A DNA stretch of 64,000 bases from contig NZ_RCIQ01000017.1 of assembly GCF_004000255.1 (NCBI RefSeq), forward strand, positions 255 through 64,254, read 5' to 3'. Below the pieces are notes generated by a model, which searched no databases, had not been told where the DNA came from, and saw only the letters and a program-made list of their open reading frames with translations. The position numbers and the translations under genes were made by a program. This stretch comes from Nioella ostreopsis (GTDB taxonomy: Bacteria; Pseudomonadota; Alphaproteobacteria; Rhodobacterales; Rhodobacteraceae). Below, one piece after another: positions 7,050 to 15,393 of the stretch (positions within the stretch are counted from its first letter, which is position 1; the number at the start of each line of letters is the position of its first letter).

Positions 7050-8438
7050 TCAGACTTTTTGCCCGGCAGGCAGATGGATTTCGAAGACGGTTCCCTCCGG
7101 GCTGGTCTGCTTCAAGTCCAGCCGTCCGCCATGGCCGCGGATCAGCTCGGCCGCAATGGCCAGCCCCAACCCGCTGCCACCTTTGCGCGTGCCGCCCTGA
7201 AAGGGCTGGAACAGATGGTCGAGCGCCCGTTTCGGCAGGCCCGGGCCGGTATCGGTGACGCGGATCACCCAGCCTTCGAGATCTTCAAAACCTTCCAGCG
7301 TGATCCGGCCCGGCTTGCCGCTGGTTGCGATCGCCTGCCGCGCGTTGCGCAAGAGATTGCCAAGCACGCGATACAGCTGCTCGGAATCGGCACGCACGAT
7401 CATCCCATGCGCGCAGCTGGCTTCAATCTGTACCGCATCATCAGGAACGGCCAATTGCTCCTGCTCGACAACATCCTGCAGAAGCGGGCCAAGCTCGAAC
7501 CGGGACAGCGCCGGTGGCGGCTCTTCGGCGCGGCCAAAGGCCAGAGTGCCTTCGCACAGGTTCACCGCGCGGGCCAACGACGACAACAGCTTGGGCGCGG
7601 TGCGTTGCACGGTCGGGTCGTCCGAGCCCTCCAGCCGGTCCGCCATCAGAGTGGCGACCGTCAGGATATTGCGCAGGTCATGGCTGATCTTGGCCACAGC
7701 CTCGCCCAGTTGCGCCAGACGCTCGCGTTGTTTCAGCGATGCGGTCAACTGGGTTTGCAGCTTTTGCAGTGTCTCCTCTGCGGTGTGGAGTTCCGTCACG
7801 CCGGCTGACGGCTGGATGATCCGGGTCGCGTCCTCCGGCTTCTCGGAATAGGCACGCATCGAATCGATCACCCGCTGGATCGGCATCACGATGGCATGGC
7901 GGGCCGCGAAGAACAGCATCATCGCGGTGATGACCGAGATCACGGCCGACAGCAGCAGAATGCGCAGCCCGTAGTCGATCATCGCATCCCGCATCGGCGC
8001 GGTGTAGAGCGTCACGTCAATCAGCATGCCCGCATCCTGCACCGGGTTGCCATAGACACGGATCACCTGGTTTTCAGGCTCTGCCAGCCGCAGCATGGCG
8101 TCACGGATCAGCACCCAGGCCGATGCATCGCGCAGGTCATACTGCCCGGCAATCGGCGGGATGCGGTCCACCGACAGAACCAGCTGGCTGACCGCATCGC
8201 GCCTCAGAACCACGTTCAGGACGCCCGCATTGTCCAGCAGCTCCTGCTCCAGCGCCTCGTCGATCATCATCGCGTCGTCGGCCAGCAGCGCCAGAGAGGC
8301 GATCTGCGCCCGTTCGATCCGCGCGAGCAGGTAGTCTTCCCGGAACCGCGCGATGGATGGCACGAAGATCATGATCTCTGCCAGCATCACGAAGATGACG
8401 GTCAGGATCAGCAATCGGCCTGAGAGCGAATTGAGCAC
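7050..8438 (-). CDS. Orphan two-component sensor histidine kinase
   Basis: A 462-residue inner-membrane kinase. Transmembrane helices lie near residues 8-28 and 156-178 with a periplasmic sensor region between them. A HAMP-like linker (about 180-235) follows, then the dimerisation domain with phosphoacceptor His253 in KISHDLRN. The ATPase domain has an N box (LLRNARQA), G1 (DTGPGLP) and G2 (GGSGLGLA). No response regulator lies nearby, so the partner must be elsewhere. Neighbours on the same strand are an oxidoreductase and a TVP38 protein. The signal sensed cannot be read from the sequence. Confidence 0.9.
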   Translation of the reverse strand: MLNSLSGRLLILTVIFVMLAEIMIFVPSIARFREDYLLARIERAQIASLALLADDAMMIDEALEQELLDNAGVLNVVLRRDAVSQLVLSVDRIPPIAGQYDLRDASAWVLIRDAMLRLAEPENQVIRVYGNPVQDAGMLIDVTLYTAPMRDAMIDYGLRILLLSAVISVITAMMLFFAARHAIVMPIQRVIDSMRAYSEKPEDATRIIQPSAGVTELHTAEETLQKLQTQLTASLKQRERLAQLGEAVAKISHDLRNILTVATLMADRLEGSDDPTVQRTAPKLLSSLARAVNLCEGTLAFGRAEEPPPALSRFELGPLLQDVVEQEQLAVPDDAVQIEASCAHGMIVRADSEQLYRVLGNLLRNARQAIATSGKPGRITLEGFEDLEGWVIRVTDTGPGLPKRALDHLFQPFQGGTRKGGSGLGLAIAAELIRGHGGRLDLKQTSPEGTVFEIHLPAGQKV

Positions 8439-8469
8439 GCGGTTTGTCTACCTTCCCTCGTCGCCGGGC

Positions 8470-9882
8470 TCAGAACCGCTGCACAAGGCGCACGATCCGC
8501 TTGACCCAGGGACTGCCGAACAGTTTGAGGCTAAAATAGGCGCCCGCGGCCCGTTTGTTAATCTCTCCCAGTGTCGGATAGGGGGCAACCATCGCGGCAA
8601 TAGCGCCCATTTTCAGCTTGTTGGCAATGGCGATCGCCCAGAGCTGGATCAACTCGCCCGCCTGCGCGCCGACGATAGAGGCCCCGACGGGCCGCCCCTT
8701 GACCACCATGACCTTGATCAGCCCGGTGGTCTGGCCGGTGGCAATCGCGCGGTCATTGCCGGAATAGGGGACGCGGACAACGGTCAGCTTCTTGCCATGG
8801 GCCTCGCGGGCCTCGGCCTCGGTCAGACCGACCTGCGCCAGTTCCGGGTCCGTATAGGTGGCCCAGGGGATATGGTCAGTCCGCGCCCTGGACGGCAGCG
8901 CCATCAGCATCTGCCGGATGATCACACCTGCGTGGTAGCCCGCGACATGGGTGAATTGCAGGCCACCGGCGGCATCCCCGATGGCATATACCCTGCGGTT
9001 GGTGGGGGAGCGGAGAGAGGCATCGACCTTCACCCCGCCGCCTGCGCTCTCCACCCCGGCCTTGTGCAGGTCGAGCTGGTCGATATTGACCGTGCGTCCA
9101 ACGGCAACCAGTAGATGGGTGCCTTCGTGCCGAGTGCCGTCTTCGGTAGTGACGGCTATTGTGCCTTCGCTGCCCGAAACCTCCGACACCATCGCGCCTT
9201 CGATGATCCGGATACCCTCGGCCCGCAGGGTTTCCAGCGCAATCGCCGCCAGTTCCGGGTCATCCTTGCCCAGCGCTTTGACTCCTTCCAGAACCGTCAC
9301 CTCGCACCCGAGCCGCCGATGCGCCTGAGCCAGTTCCATCCCGATGGGACCGCCGCCAATGACGATCAGATGTTCGGGCTTGTCGCGCAGCTCGAAGATG
9401 GTTTCATTGGTCAGGTAAGGCACGTCCGCAAGCCCCGGAATCGGAGGCACGAAAGGGCGCGAGCCCGTGGCGATGACAAAGCGGCGCGCGGTGATCTCGG
9501 TTTCGCCTGCCTGCACCGTGTCATGACCGGTGAAACGGCCAAATTCGCGGATGACCTTGACGCCAAGTCCTTCGAACCGCTCCTGACTGTCATGGGGTTC
9601 AATGGCGGCGATGGTCGCCGCGACATGATCCTTGGCGGCGGCATAGTCGGCCGAAACCGCCCCCGCCGTCACACCGAACGCCCCCTGCCCCATCACATGG
9701 GCCTTGTGCCCCGCTGCCAGCAGCGCCTTGGAGGGCACACAGCCATAGTTCAGGCAGTCGCCACCCATCTTGTGGCCCTCCAGCAGCACCACATCAGCGC
9801 CCATCTGGACAGCGCCCGCAGCCACTGACAGCCCGCCGCTGCCCGCCCCGATCACGCAGATATCGGTCTTGATCCGGTTCAT
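8470..9882 (-). CDS. FAD-dependent pyridine nucleotide-disulfide oxidoreductase
   Basis: A 470-residue flavoprotein of the dihydrolipoamide dehydrogenase/mercuric reductase superfamily. It has the FAD dinucleotide fold at residues 8-20, the redox disulfide GGDCLNYGCVPSK (Cys43, Cys48), a second NAD(P)H-binding fold (VIGGGPIGMELA) and the C-terminal dimerisation domain. Where lipoamide dehydrogenases have the catalytic His of an HPT motif, this protein reads PYPTLGE, with Tyr. The extra cysteine pair and N-terminal domain of MerA are absent. It lies three nt after a TVP38-family gene. The physiological substrate is uncertain, and it is probably not the pyruvate dehydrogenase E3. Confidence 0.9.
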   Translation of the reverse strand: MNRIKTDICVIGAGSGGLSVAAGAVQMGADVVLLEGHKMGGDCLNYGCVPSKALLAAGHKAHVMGQGAFGVTAGAVSADYAAAKDHVAATIAAIEPHDSQERFEGLGVKVIREFGRFTGHDTVQAGETEITARRFVIATGSRPFVPPIPGLADVPYLTNETIFELRDKPEHLIVIGGGPIGMELAQAHRRLGCEVTVLEGVKALGKDDPELAAIALETLRAEGIRIIEGAMVSEVSGSEGTIAVTTEDGTRHEGTHLLVAVGRTVNIDQLDLHKAGVESAGGGVKVDASLRSPTNRRVYAIGDAAGGLQFTHVAGYHAGVIIRQMLMALPSRARTDHIPWATYTDPELAQVGLTEAEAREAHGKKLTVVRVPYSGNDRAIATGQTTGLIKVMVVKGRPVGASIVGAQAGELIQLWAIAIANKLKMGAIAAMVAPYPTLGEINKRAAGAYFSLKLFGSPWVKRIVRLVQRF

Positions 9883-9885
9883 GGG

Positions 9886-10650
9886 TCAGAGCCCTTTCTG
9901 GCCGCGCAGGGCCTTGATGAGAATGGGAAGCGCCGCGAGGGCACAAAGCCCCAGAATGGGGCCGAGGATTGACGGGTCGAAGATGATCGACAGGTTCGGT
10001 GTTTCACCACGGGCAAAGACCTCGCCCAGACCTGCCCCTACCCATGTATAGACCGCCGTGCCCGGCATAATCCCGAAGAAGGTGGTGAAGACATAGCGAT
10101 GCAGGCTGACGCCAACCATCGCAGGCAACAGATTGGCCACGAAGAAGGGCACCACCGGCACCAGCCGGATCAGGAACAGCATCGACAGCTCGTTTTCATG
10201 GATGCCCTCGCTGATCCGCCGAACGAGGCCGGAGGACGTATCCATCCGCGCCGACAATGCGCTGCCAAAGCCAAGCCGTGCGGCGAGGAAGATGATCGTT
10301 GCGCCAAAGGTGGCAGAGAACAGGACGAAAATCACACCGGGGAAGAGGCCGAACAGAAACCCGCCCGTCAGCGTGGCGGGCGTCGCACCCGGCAATGAGA
10401 ACGCCACGATCAGGACATAGATCACCATATAGGCCGCCACCATTGCCCCATAATGCGAATCGCGGAAAGCGAGCAGCGCTTCGCGGTTGTGGCGCAGCGC
10501 CTCGAAGCTCAGGTAGTCCCGAAAGAAGTAGAAACCGGTAGCAAACCCGAGGATCAGGACAAGAATGGGCAGAAGGCGGCTGACCTTCGATCCGGGTTCT
10601 GTTGTTGCTTGGCTCATGTCAGGTCCGATCTGCGTGGCTGACCTCAACAT
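9886..10650 (-). CDS. TVP38/TMEM64 (DedA/VTT-like) membrane protein
   Basis: A 254-residue polytopic inner-membrane protein with the SNARE-associated/VTT domain signature (FSLPGATPATLTGGFLFG, about residues 87-104) and about five hydrophobic helices. Some VTT-domain proteins scramble or transport lipids. GAGGGGAG eight nt before the ATG at 10650 supports this start over an internal ATG at 10617. The flavoprotein gene starts three nt after its stop, so the two form a transcription unit. This pairing recurs in many bacteria, to my knowledge, without a settled function. Confidence 0.85.
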   Translation of the reverse strand: MLRSATQIGPDMSQATTEPGSKVSRLLPILVLILGFATGFYFFRDYLSFEALRHNREALLAFRDSHYGAMVAAYMVIYVLIVAFSLPGATPATLTGGFLFGLFPGVIFVLFSATFGATIIFLAARLGFGSALSARMDTSSGLVRRISEGIHENELSMLFLIRLVPVVPFFVANLLPAMVGVSLHRYVFTTFFGIMPGTAVYTWVGAGLGEVFARGETPNLSIIFDPSILGPILGLCALAALPILIKALRGQKGL

Positions 10651-10796
10651 GCGTGCTCCCCTCGCGCAGCAACAGCCCCTTCACGCGGCGTTGATCGCGC
10701 GTGACGGAAACGGGGGAAATATGTCATGATAAGGCGCGGCTTGAAGGAATCTGCACCCCCGATGTTTCAAACCGGGTTTTCAGGGCCTCGGACTTG

Positions 10797-10825
10797 TTGA
10801 CATGGGGGGCATGAGGGCCTATTGC
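10797..10825 (+). promoter_or_regulatory. Promoter of the rpmH operon
   Basis: A perfect TTGACA (10797-10802) is followed after 17 nt by TATTGC (10820-10825). It drives rpmH-rnpA-yidD with a leader of about 75 nt. It is the best -35 match seen in the window, fitting a highly expressed ribosomal protein gene. Confidence 0.72.
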
Positions 10826-10905
10826 CCGGGCCTCATACGGATTCTCCGGCTGTCGATGCATGGGCCTTGCCTGCATCCGGCCTTGATGACAAGGAAACGA
10901 GACAG

Positions 10906-11040
10906 ATGAAACGCACCTACCAGCCGTCGAACCTGGTCCGCAAGCGTCGCCACGGCTTTCGCGCCCGCATGGCCACCAAAGCCGGCCGCAAGATCCTGAA
11001 CGCCCGCCGCGCCCGCGGCCGGAAGTCGCTCAGCGCATAA
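10906..11040 (+). CDS. rpmH: 50S ribosomal protein L34
   Basis: The whole 44-residue L34 sequence is present, beginning [20 protein letters not shown] and ending in the basic [10 protein letters not shown] tail. It is a small rRNA-binding protein of the large subunit. The open frame runs upstream to 10822, but only the ATG at 10906 gives the conserved N-terminus, and AAGGAAACGAGACAG precedes it. First gene of the classical rpmH-rnpA-yidD group. Confidence 0.98.
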
Positions 11041-11079
11041 TCGCGTGATGCAGCGCCGGGTCTTCGGGCCCGGTTGATG

Positions 11080-11113
11080 AGCCCCCTTCGGCCCCAGGCC
11101 CCGGGGGCTTTTC
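11080..11113 (+). terminator. Attenuator hairpin between rpmH and rnpA
   Basis: AGCCCCC (11080-11086) pairs with GGGGGCT (11103-11109) around a C-rich loop, and TTTTCGTGTTT follows. As a partial terminator it would give much more L34 than RNase P protein, which matches the known expression imbalance of these genes. Confidence 0.6.
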
Positions 11114-11131
11114 GTGTTTGAGGGACCGCCC

Positions 11132-11482
11132 TTGCCCACTGTCGAGATCCTGACCAAACGCCCCGATTTCCTGCGCGCCGCGCGGGCTGCCCGCGCGCCC
11201 GCGCCCGCCTTTCTGGTGCAGGCCCGGTTGAGGCGGGACGATGAGGGCGTGCCGCCCGATCTGGTGCGCGTGGGGTTCACCTGTTCCAAGAAGGTCGGCA
11301 ATGCGGTCGCCCGCAACCGGGCCAAACGCCGCCTACGCGAAATCGCCCGTGCCATCCTGCCGCTTGAAGGGCGGCCCGGCTGGGATTACGTGTTGATTGG
11401 CCGCGCCAATGAAACCGCCGCCCGCCCTATGGAAGACATGGTCAAGGACCTGTCCCGCGCGTTGAGGAAGATCCACAAGTGA
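11132..11482 (+). CDS. rnpA: Ribonuclease P protein component
   Basis: Protein subunit of RNase P, which trims the 5' leader of pre-tRNAs. The family signature [24 protein letters not shown] is present in the middle of the protein, with the RNR motif, and length is normal (116 aa). The TTG at 11132 is preferred because TGAGGGA stands seven nt before it. An in-frame GTG at 11114 would begin inside the attenuator tail and add six residues. The stop overlaps the yidD start by four nt. Confidence 0.94.
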   Translation: MPTVEILTKRPDFLRAARAARAPAPAFLVQARLRRDDEGVPPDLVRVGFTCSKKVGNAVARNRAKRRLREIARAILPLEGRPGWDYVLIGRANETAARPMEDMVKDLSRALRKIHK

Positions 11483-11745
11483 CCCCGCTGGCCCATCTCT
11501 TCGCTTTGCCTATCCGGACCTACCGGCTGATCTTCAGCCCATGGGTGGGATTCAACTGCCGCTATCAGCCTACCTGTTCGGCCTACGCGCTGGAGGCCCT
11601 GCAAAAGCATGGGGCGATCAAGGGTTCATGGCTCGCTGCCAAACGGATTGGCCGCTGCCATCCCTGGGGTTCGGATGGCTATGACCCGGTCCCGAGACCC
11701 GGTGGTCCCGACGCCTGCTGCAAGCCTCGGGACGCCGATCAATAG
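11479..11745 (+). CDS. yidD: Membrane protein insertion efficiency factor YidD
   Basis: An 88-residue membrane-associated helper of YidC/Sec insertion. The family core is intact: [20 protein letters not shown], then [14 protein letters not shown] and the RIGRCHPWG stretch. It begins with GTG overlapping the rnpA stop (GTGA), a sign of translational coupling. In many bacteria yidC follows directly. Here yidC lies about 3.6 kb downstream, after a hydrolase, ttcA and an EAL gene. Confidence 0.95.
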   Translation: MTPLAHLFALPIRTYRLIFSPWVGFNCRYQPTCSAYALEALQKHGAIKGSWLAAKRIGRCHPWGSDGYDPVPRPGGPDACCKPRDADQ

Positions 11746-11753
11746 GGCGCGAC

Positions 11754-12662
11754 CTACCCGATCAGCGCCTGATTGCCCTCGTTCGTCGGCGCGCGCGTCG
11801 GCATGGTTGCCGCCGGATGGCCCGCCAACACAAGGGCAGCATCGCGGTAAAACTGATCGTCCAGGAAGTGCCAGTTGTGCGAGATCGAGGGCGTGTTCGG
11901 CCAGTCATGCTTATGCGCGTTGTAGTAGTGCTGCACATACACATCCGCATGGCCCGGCGGCACACTGTCCGGCATCCCCTCGAACCCCAGCCTCTGCGCC
12001 TGAAACAGCCTGTACCATTGCGACAGGCTCAACACCTCGTCGGCGCGGCTATAGTAGTTGGTGATCCGGTCTGCGTGGGCATAGAGCGCTGCGGATTTCT
12101 TTGCACCGATCTTCATGGACTTGGCCGCAATATCGGCCGCAACCAGCAGAACCTGACCGACCGAGATATCGACTGCCCCGGCCTTGCCCAGCTCCACCAC
12201 CCGATGGAACGCGTGACGCGTCACCAGTGACCCCATGGAATGGGCCATGATGTCGAGGCTAATCCCCGGCGCGGCCATGCGCAGCACGGCGATGCCATCC
12301 AGCACCAGTTGCGGCGCCACCGTGTGGGCATCCGCCCGATCCTGCCGGTAGTCGAACAGTGCACCGTTGGTGGGCCAGTCGAAACTGACCACGACGCCGC
12401 CAAATCCATGCTGCGCCAGCCCGGCGGCGATCAGTTCATGTCGGGTGAGCGTCTCATGCTGTTCCAGATTGAAGCCATGGACATGCAGCAGCACGCCATG
12501 TCCACCCGCCACCGCCAGCACCTCGGCCAGCCATGTGTCCAACGGCAGGATCTGCACCGCGTAACCCGCCCCGATCTTCTCGACTTTCAGATAGCGCGTC
12601 ACACCGGGCTTTCTGGTGAAGGCTCCATCCACGTAGCTGCGGGTGGTCATGGCGTAAATCAT
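11754..12662 (-). CDS. Alpha/beta-fold hydrolase of the DUF900 type
   Basis: A 302-residue probable serine esterase. It contains LHVHGFN, a typical oxyanion-region motif, and the nucleophile elbow AHSMGS (near residue 170), followed by LLVAADIAAK. No signal peptide is visible, so a cytoplasmic location is likely. ATG at 12662 is chosen over longer starts because AAGGA stands six nt before it. It converges with yidD, with eight nt between stops, and is divergent from ttcA. Substrate unknown. Confidence 0.8.
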   Translation of the reverse strand: MIYAMTTRSYVDGAFTRKPGVTRYLKVEKIGAGYAVQILPLDTWLAEVLAVAGGHGVLLHVHGFNLEQHETLTRHELIAAGLAQHGFGGVVVSFDWPTNGALFDYRQDRADAHTVAPQLVLDGIAVLRMAAPGISLDIMAHSMGSLVTRHAFHRVVELGKAGAVDISVGQVLLVAADIAAKSMKIGAKKSAALYAHADRITNYYSRADEVLSLSQWYRLFQAQRLGFEGMPDSVPPGHADVYVQHYYNAHKHDWPNTPSISHNWHFLDDQFYRDAALVLAGHPAATMPTRAPTNEGNQALIG

Positions 12663-12785
12663 CAGGCGTCCTTGAATGGCAAACTGGTCAATCAGCCAAT
12701 CATGCACCCGAATCGCCCAGATGCCAAAATCATTGCCTGTCCGGGGCATTCCGCGTAGATGCGGACCCGCAACCGGAGGCCCCCG

Positions 12786-13637
12786 ATGCTAGACGAATCC
12801 GACGACATCCACCCGCTGTTCAACGGCGCGCCGAACACGACCGAGTTCAAGAAGCTGCGCAAGCGGATCATCCGCGAGACCCGCGAAGCGATCGACCGCT
12901 ACGGCATGATCGAACGCGGCGCACGCTGGTTGGTGTGTCTGTCGGGCGGCAAGGACAGCTACACGCTGCTCGCGGCCTTGACCGAGCTGAAATGGCGCGG
13001 GCTGCTGCCGGTCGACCTGCTGGCCTGCAATCTGGATCAGGGCCAGCCGGGCTTCCCCGCGACGGTGCTGCCAGAGTTCCTGTCAAAAATGGGCGTGGAG
13101 CACCGGATCGAATATCAGGACACCTATTCCATCGTCATGGACAAGGTGCCCGCCGGACGGACCTATTGCGCGCTCTGTTCTCGCCTGCGGCGCGGCAACC
13201 TTTATCGAATCGCACGTGAGGAAGGCTGCTCCGCCGTGGTTCTGGGCCATCACCGCGACGATATTCTGGAGACATTTTTCCTCAATCTCTTCCATGGTGG
13301 CAAGCTGGCGACGATGCCGCCGAAGCTATTGAACGACGAGGGCGATCTTTTCGTCTATCGCCCACTGGCCCATGTGGCCGAGGCCGATTGCGAGAAATTC
13401 GCCACCGCCATGAACTACCCCATCATCCCCTGTGATCTGTGTGGATCGCAGGACGGGTTGCAGCGCCAGCAAATCAAGAAGCTGCTGGACGAATGGGAAA
13501 CCCGCAGCCCCGGACGGCGCGGCAAGATGTTCTCGGCGCTGATGAATGCGCGGCCCTCGCATCTGCTCGATCCGGCGTTGTTCGACTTCGCCGGACTGAC
13601 GCGTTCGGAACAAGTCGACACAAATCCGAAGGACTGA
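12786..13637 (+). CDS. ttcA: tRNA 2-thiocytidine(32) synthetase TtcA
   Basis: Adenylates and thiolates C32 in the anticodon loop of certain tRNAs, using an iron-sulfur cluster. The PP-loop SGGKDS (about residues 49-54) binds ATP. Two CXXC motifs, CALC (near 123) and CDLC (near 214), hold the cluster, as known for the family. The 283-residue length is typical. ATG at 12786 follows a clear GGAGG; the frame continues upstream to 12759 without a better site. Confidence 0.95.
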   Translation: MLDESDDIHPLFNGAPNTTEFKKLRKRIIRETREAIDRYGMIERGARWLVCLSGGKDSYTLLAALTELKWRGLLPVDLLACNLDQGQPGFPATVLPEFLSKMGVEHRIEYQDTYSIVMDKVPAGRTYCALCSRLRRGNLYRIAREEGCSAVVLGHHRDDILETFFLNLFHGGKLATMPPKLLNDEGDLFVYRPLAHVAEADCEKFATAMNYPIIPCDLCGSQDGLQRQQIKKLLDEWETRSPGRRGKMFSALMNARPSHLLDPALFDFAGLTRSEQVDTNPKD

Positions 13638-13720
13638 GCGCGGGGTGTTAACAGCCTGTCAGGCAGTTTGGCGTAGCGGTGAAGGCACCGTTGACCGAAT
13701 TGCCAGGTTGAGAGGCTGCC

Positions 13721-15271
13721 ATGAATGTCCCGATGTTTCCCCGGTTGGATTCCCTTGCCCAGAACATTCGCAGGGGCCTGTCGCGGATCGAAGTGCTGGC
13801 GGTTTTCCCGGCGCTGGCTTTGCTGGCCTTCTGGATGGGCGCGCCGGAGGTGATTTTCGCTACCTCCTTCCTGCTGCCCGGTCTGCTGGCTTTGCAGGCG
13901 ATGCGCCCGCATGGAAAGGGCGCGGGCGATGATGTTCCACTGGACGGAAAGACCGGGTTGCCAATGCGCGAATCTTTTCTTGTCGCGTTGGAAACCACGC
14001 TGAGCGAAGCCGAGGCAAAAGCGCATTCCACGGCGTGCCTTGTAGCCGAGATCGACGATTTCCCCGACCTCGCGGCCCGTTGGGGCAGCGAGGCCAGCGA
14101 CCGCATTCTGCGCCGCACGGCGGATCGGGTTCTGACGACGGTGCGCCGGGGCGACATCGTTGCCTGTATCGGTGAAGGCAGGTTCGCGATCACTCTGCAC
14201 CCGGTTGCCTCCGTAAAGCTCGATATCGTGATGTCGCTTGTGGATCGGTTGCAGAAGGCGCTGTCTGAACCGATTGCCATCGCCGGGGCCGCCGCGCACC
14301 CCACGGTATCCGTCGGCTTCGCGACCCCGGCGCAAGCCGATTTCGGCGGCTCCACCTGCCTGCTTGACGCGGCGTTGACGGCCCTGATCGAGGCGCGGCG
14401 GCATGGCCCGGGGGGCGTGCGTGGCTATTCGGATCGGATCAAGTCCAGCTCTCAACTGCGCCACGGCTTGGCCGAAGATGTGGAAGAAGCCCTCGCTGCA
14501 GGCGATATCCGGCCCTGGTTTCAGCCACAGGTCAGCGCCGATACCGGCGCGGTGACCGGGTTCGAGGCCCTGGCGCGCTGGCACCATCCAGAGGCGGGTG
14601 TTCTGACCCCTGCCGATTTCCTGCCTGCGGTGGCGGATGCCGGCTGCATGGGGCGCTTGGGTGAATGCATCCTGGTGCAATCCCTGCGGGCGATCCAGGA
14701 ATGGGACATGGCGGGCTGCGCGGTCCCCTCGGTGGCGGTCAATTTCTCGGCCGAAGAGTTGCGCGACCCGACGCTTGCCGACCGCCTGAAATGGGAGGCG
14801 GACCGGTTCGACCTGCGGCCCGCGCGCCTGACCGTCGAGATTCTCGAAACCGTGGCGGCCCAATCGGACGATGACGTGATCCTGCGCAATATCGAGCAGA
14901 TGGGCGCGCATGGGTTCAATCTCGATCTCGATGATTTCGGCACCGGCCAAAGTTCCATCGCCAACATCCGCCGCTTTCGCGTGAACCGCATCAAGATCGA
15001 CCGCAGTTTCGTCACCAGGCTGGATCAGGATTCCACGCAGCGCGCTGTTGTTGCGGGCATCCTCGCGCTGGCAGAGCGGTTGAACGTGGCCACCGTCGCC
15101 GAAGGCGTGGAAACCCCCGGGGAACGCAGCGTCGTCGCGCAACTTGGCTGCGATCACCTGCAAGGCTACATCATCGCCCGCCCGATGCCCTTCGAGGACA
15201 CGGTCGCCTGGGTCCGGACCTATACCGCCGGGCTGGCCAAGACCCCCCGGATCGGTCGCCGCGCAGGGTAA
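13721..15271 (+). CDS. c-di-GMP phosphodiesterase with degenerate GGDEF and intact EAL domain
   Basis: A 516-residue protein with one or two hydrophobic segments near the N-terminus (about 26-62), then a GGDEF-fold domain and an EAL domain. The diguanylate cyclase signature is lost, with GEGRF (151-155) instead of GGDEF, so it should not make c-di-GMP, though it might still bind GTP. The EAL domain keeps EAL (282-284), NFSAEEL, LDDFGTGQSS, IKIDRSFV and AEGVET, the metal and catalytic residues of active phosphodiesterases. Predicted role: lowering c-di-GMP to influence motility or biofilm. Confidence 0.9.
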   Translation: MNVPMFPRLDSLAQNIRRGLSRIEVLAVFPALALLAFWMGAPEVIFATSFLLPGLLALQAMRPHGKGAGDDVPLDGKTGLPMRESFLVALETTLSEAEAKAHSTACLVAEIDDFPDLAARWGSEASDRILRRTADRVLTTVRRGDIVACIGEGRFAITLHPVASVKLDIVMSLVDRLQKALSEPIAIAGAAAHPTVSVGFATPAQADFGGSTCLLDAALTALIEARRHGPGGVRGYSDRIKSSSQLRHGLAEDVEEALAAGDIRPWFQPQVSADTGAVTGFEALARWHHPEAGVLTPADFLPAVADAGCMGRLGECILVQSLRAIQEWDMAGCAVPSVAVNFSAEELRDPTLADRLKWEADRFDLRPARLTVEILETVAAQSDDDVILRNIEQMGAHGFNLDLDDFGTGQSSIANIRRFRVNRIKIDRSFVTRLDQDSTQRAVVAGILALAERLNVATVAEGVETPGERSVVAQLGCDHLQGYIIARPMPFEDTVAWVRTYTAGLAKTPRIGRRAG

Positions 15272-15330
15272 ATCACCGCGTCAATGCGGGGCCAAACCGC
15301 GCGGAAGGCCCAAAGAACCGGGAAAACCGC

Positions 15331-15359
15331 TTGACCTTTCCAGCCTCAGTCTGTTGAAC
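15331..15359 (+). promoter_or_regulatory. Candidate promoter of the yidC operon
   Basis: TTGACC (15331-15336), a 17-nt spacer and TTGAAC (15354-15359) stand about 35 nt before the yidC start. The -35 box is good and the -10 box weak. Confidence 0.4.
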
Positions 15360-15393
15360 CTGCGTGACTTCAACCAAGGCTGGATACGCGGGC

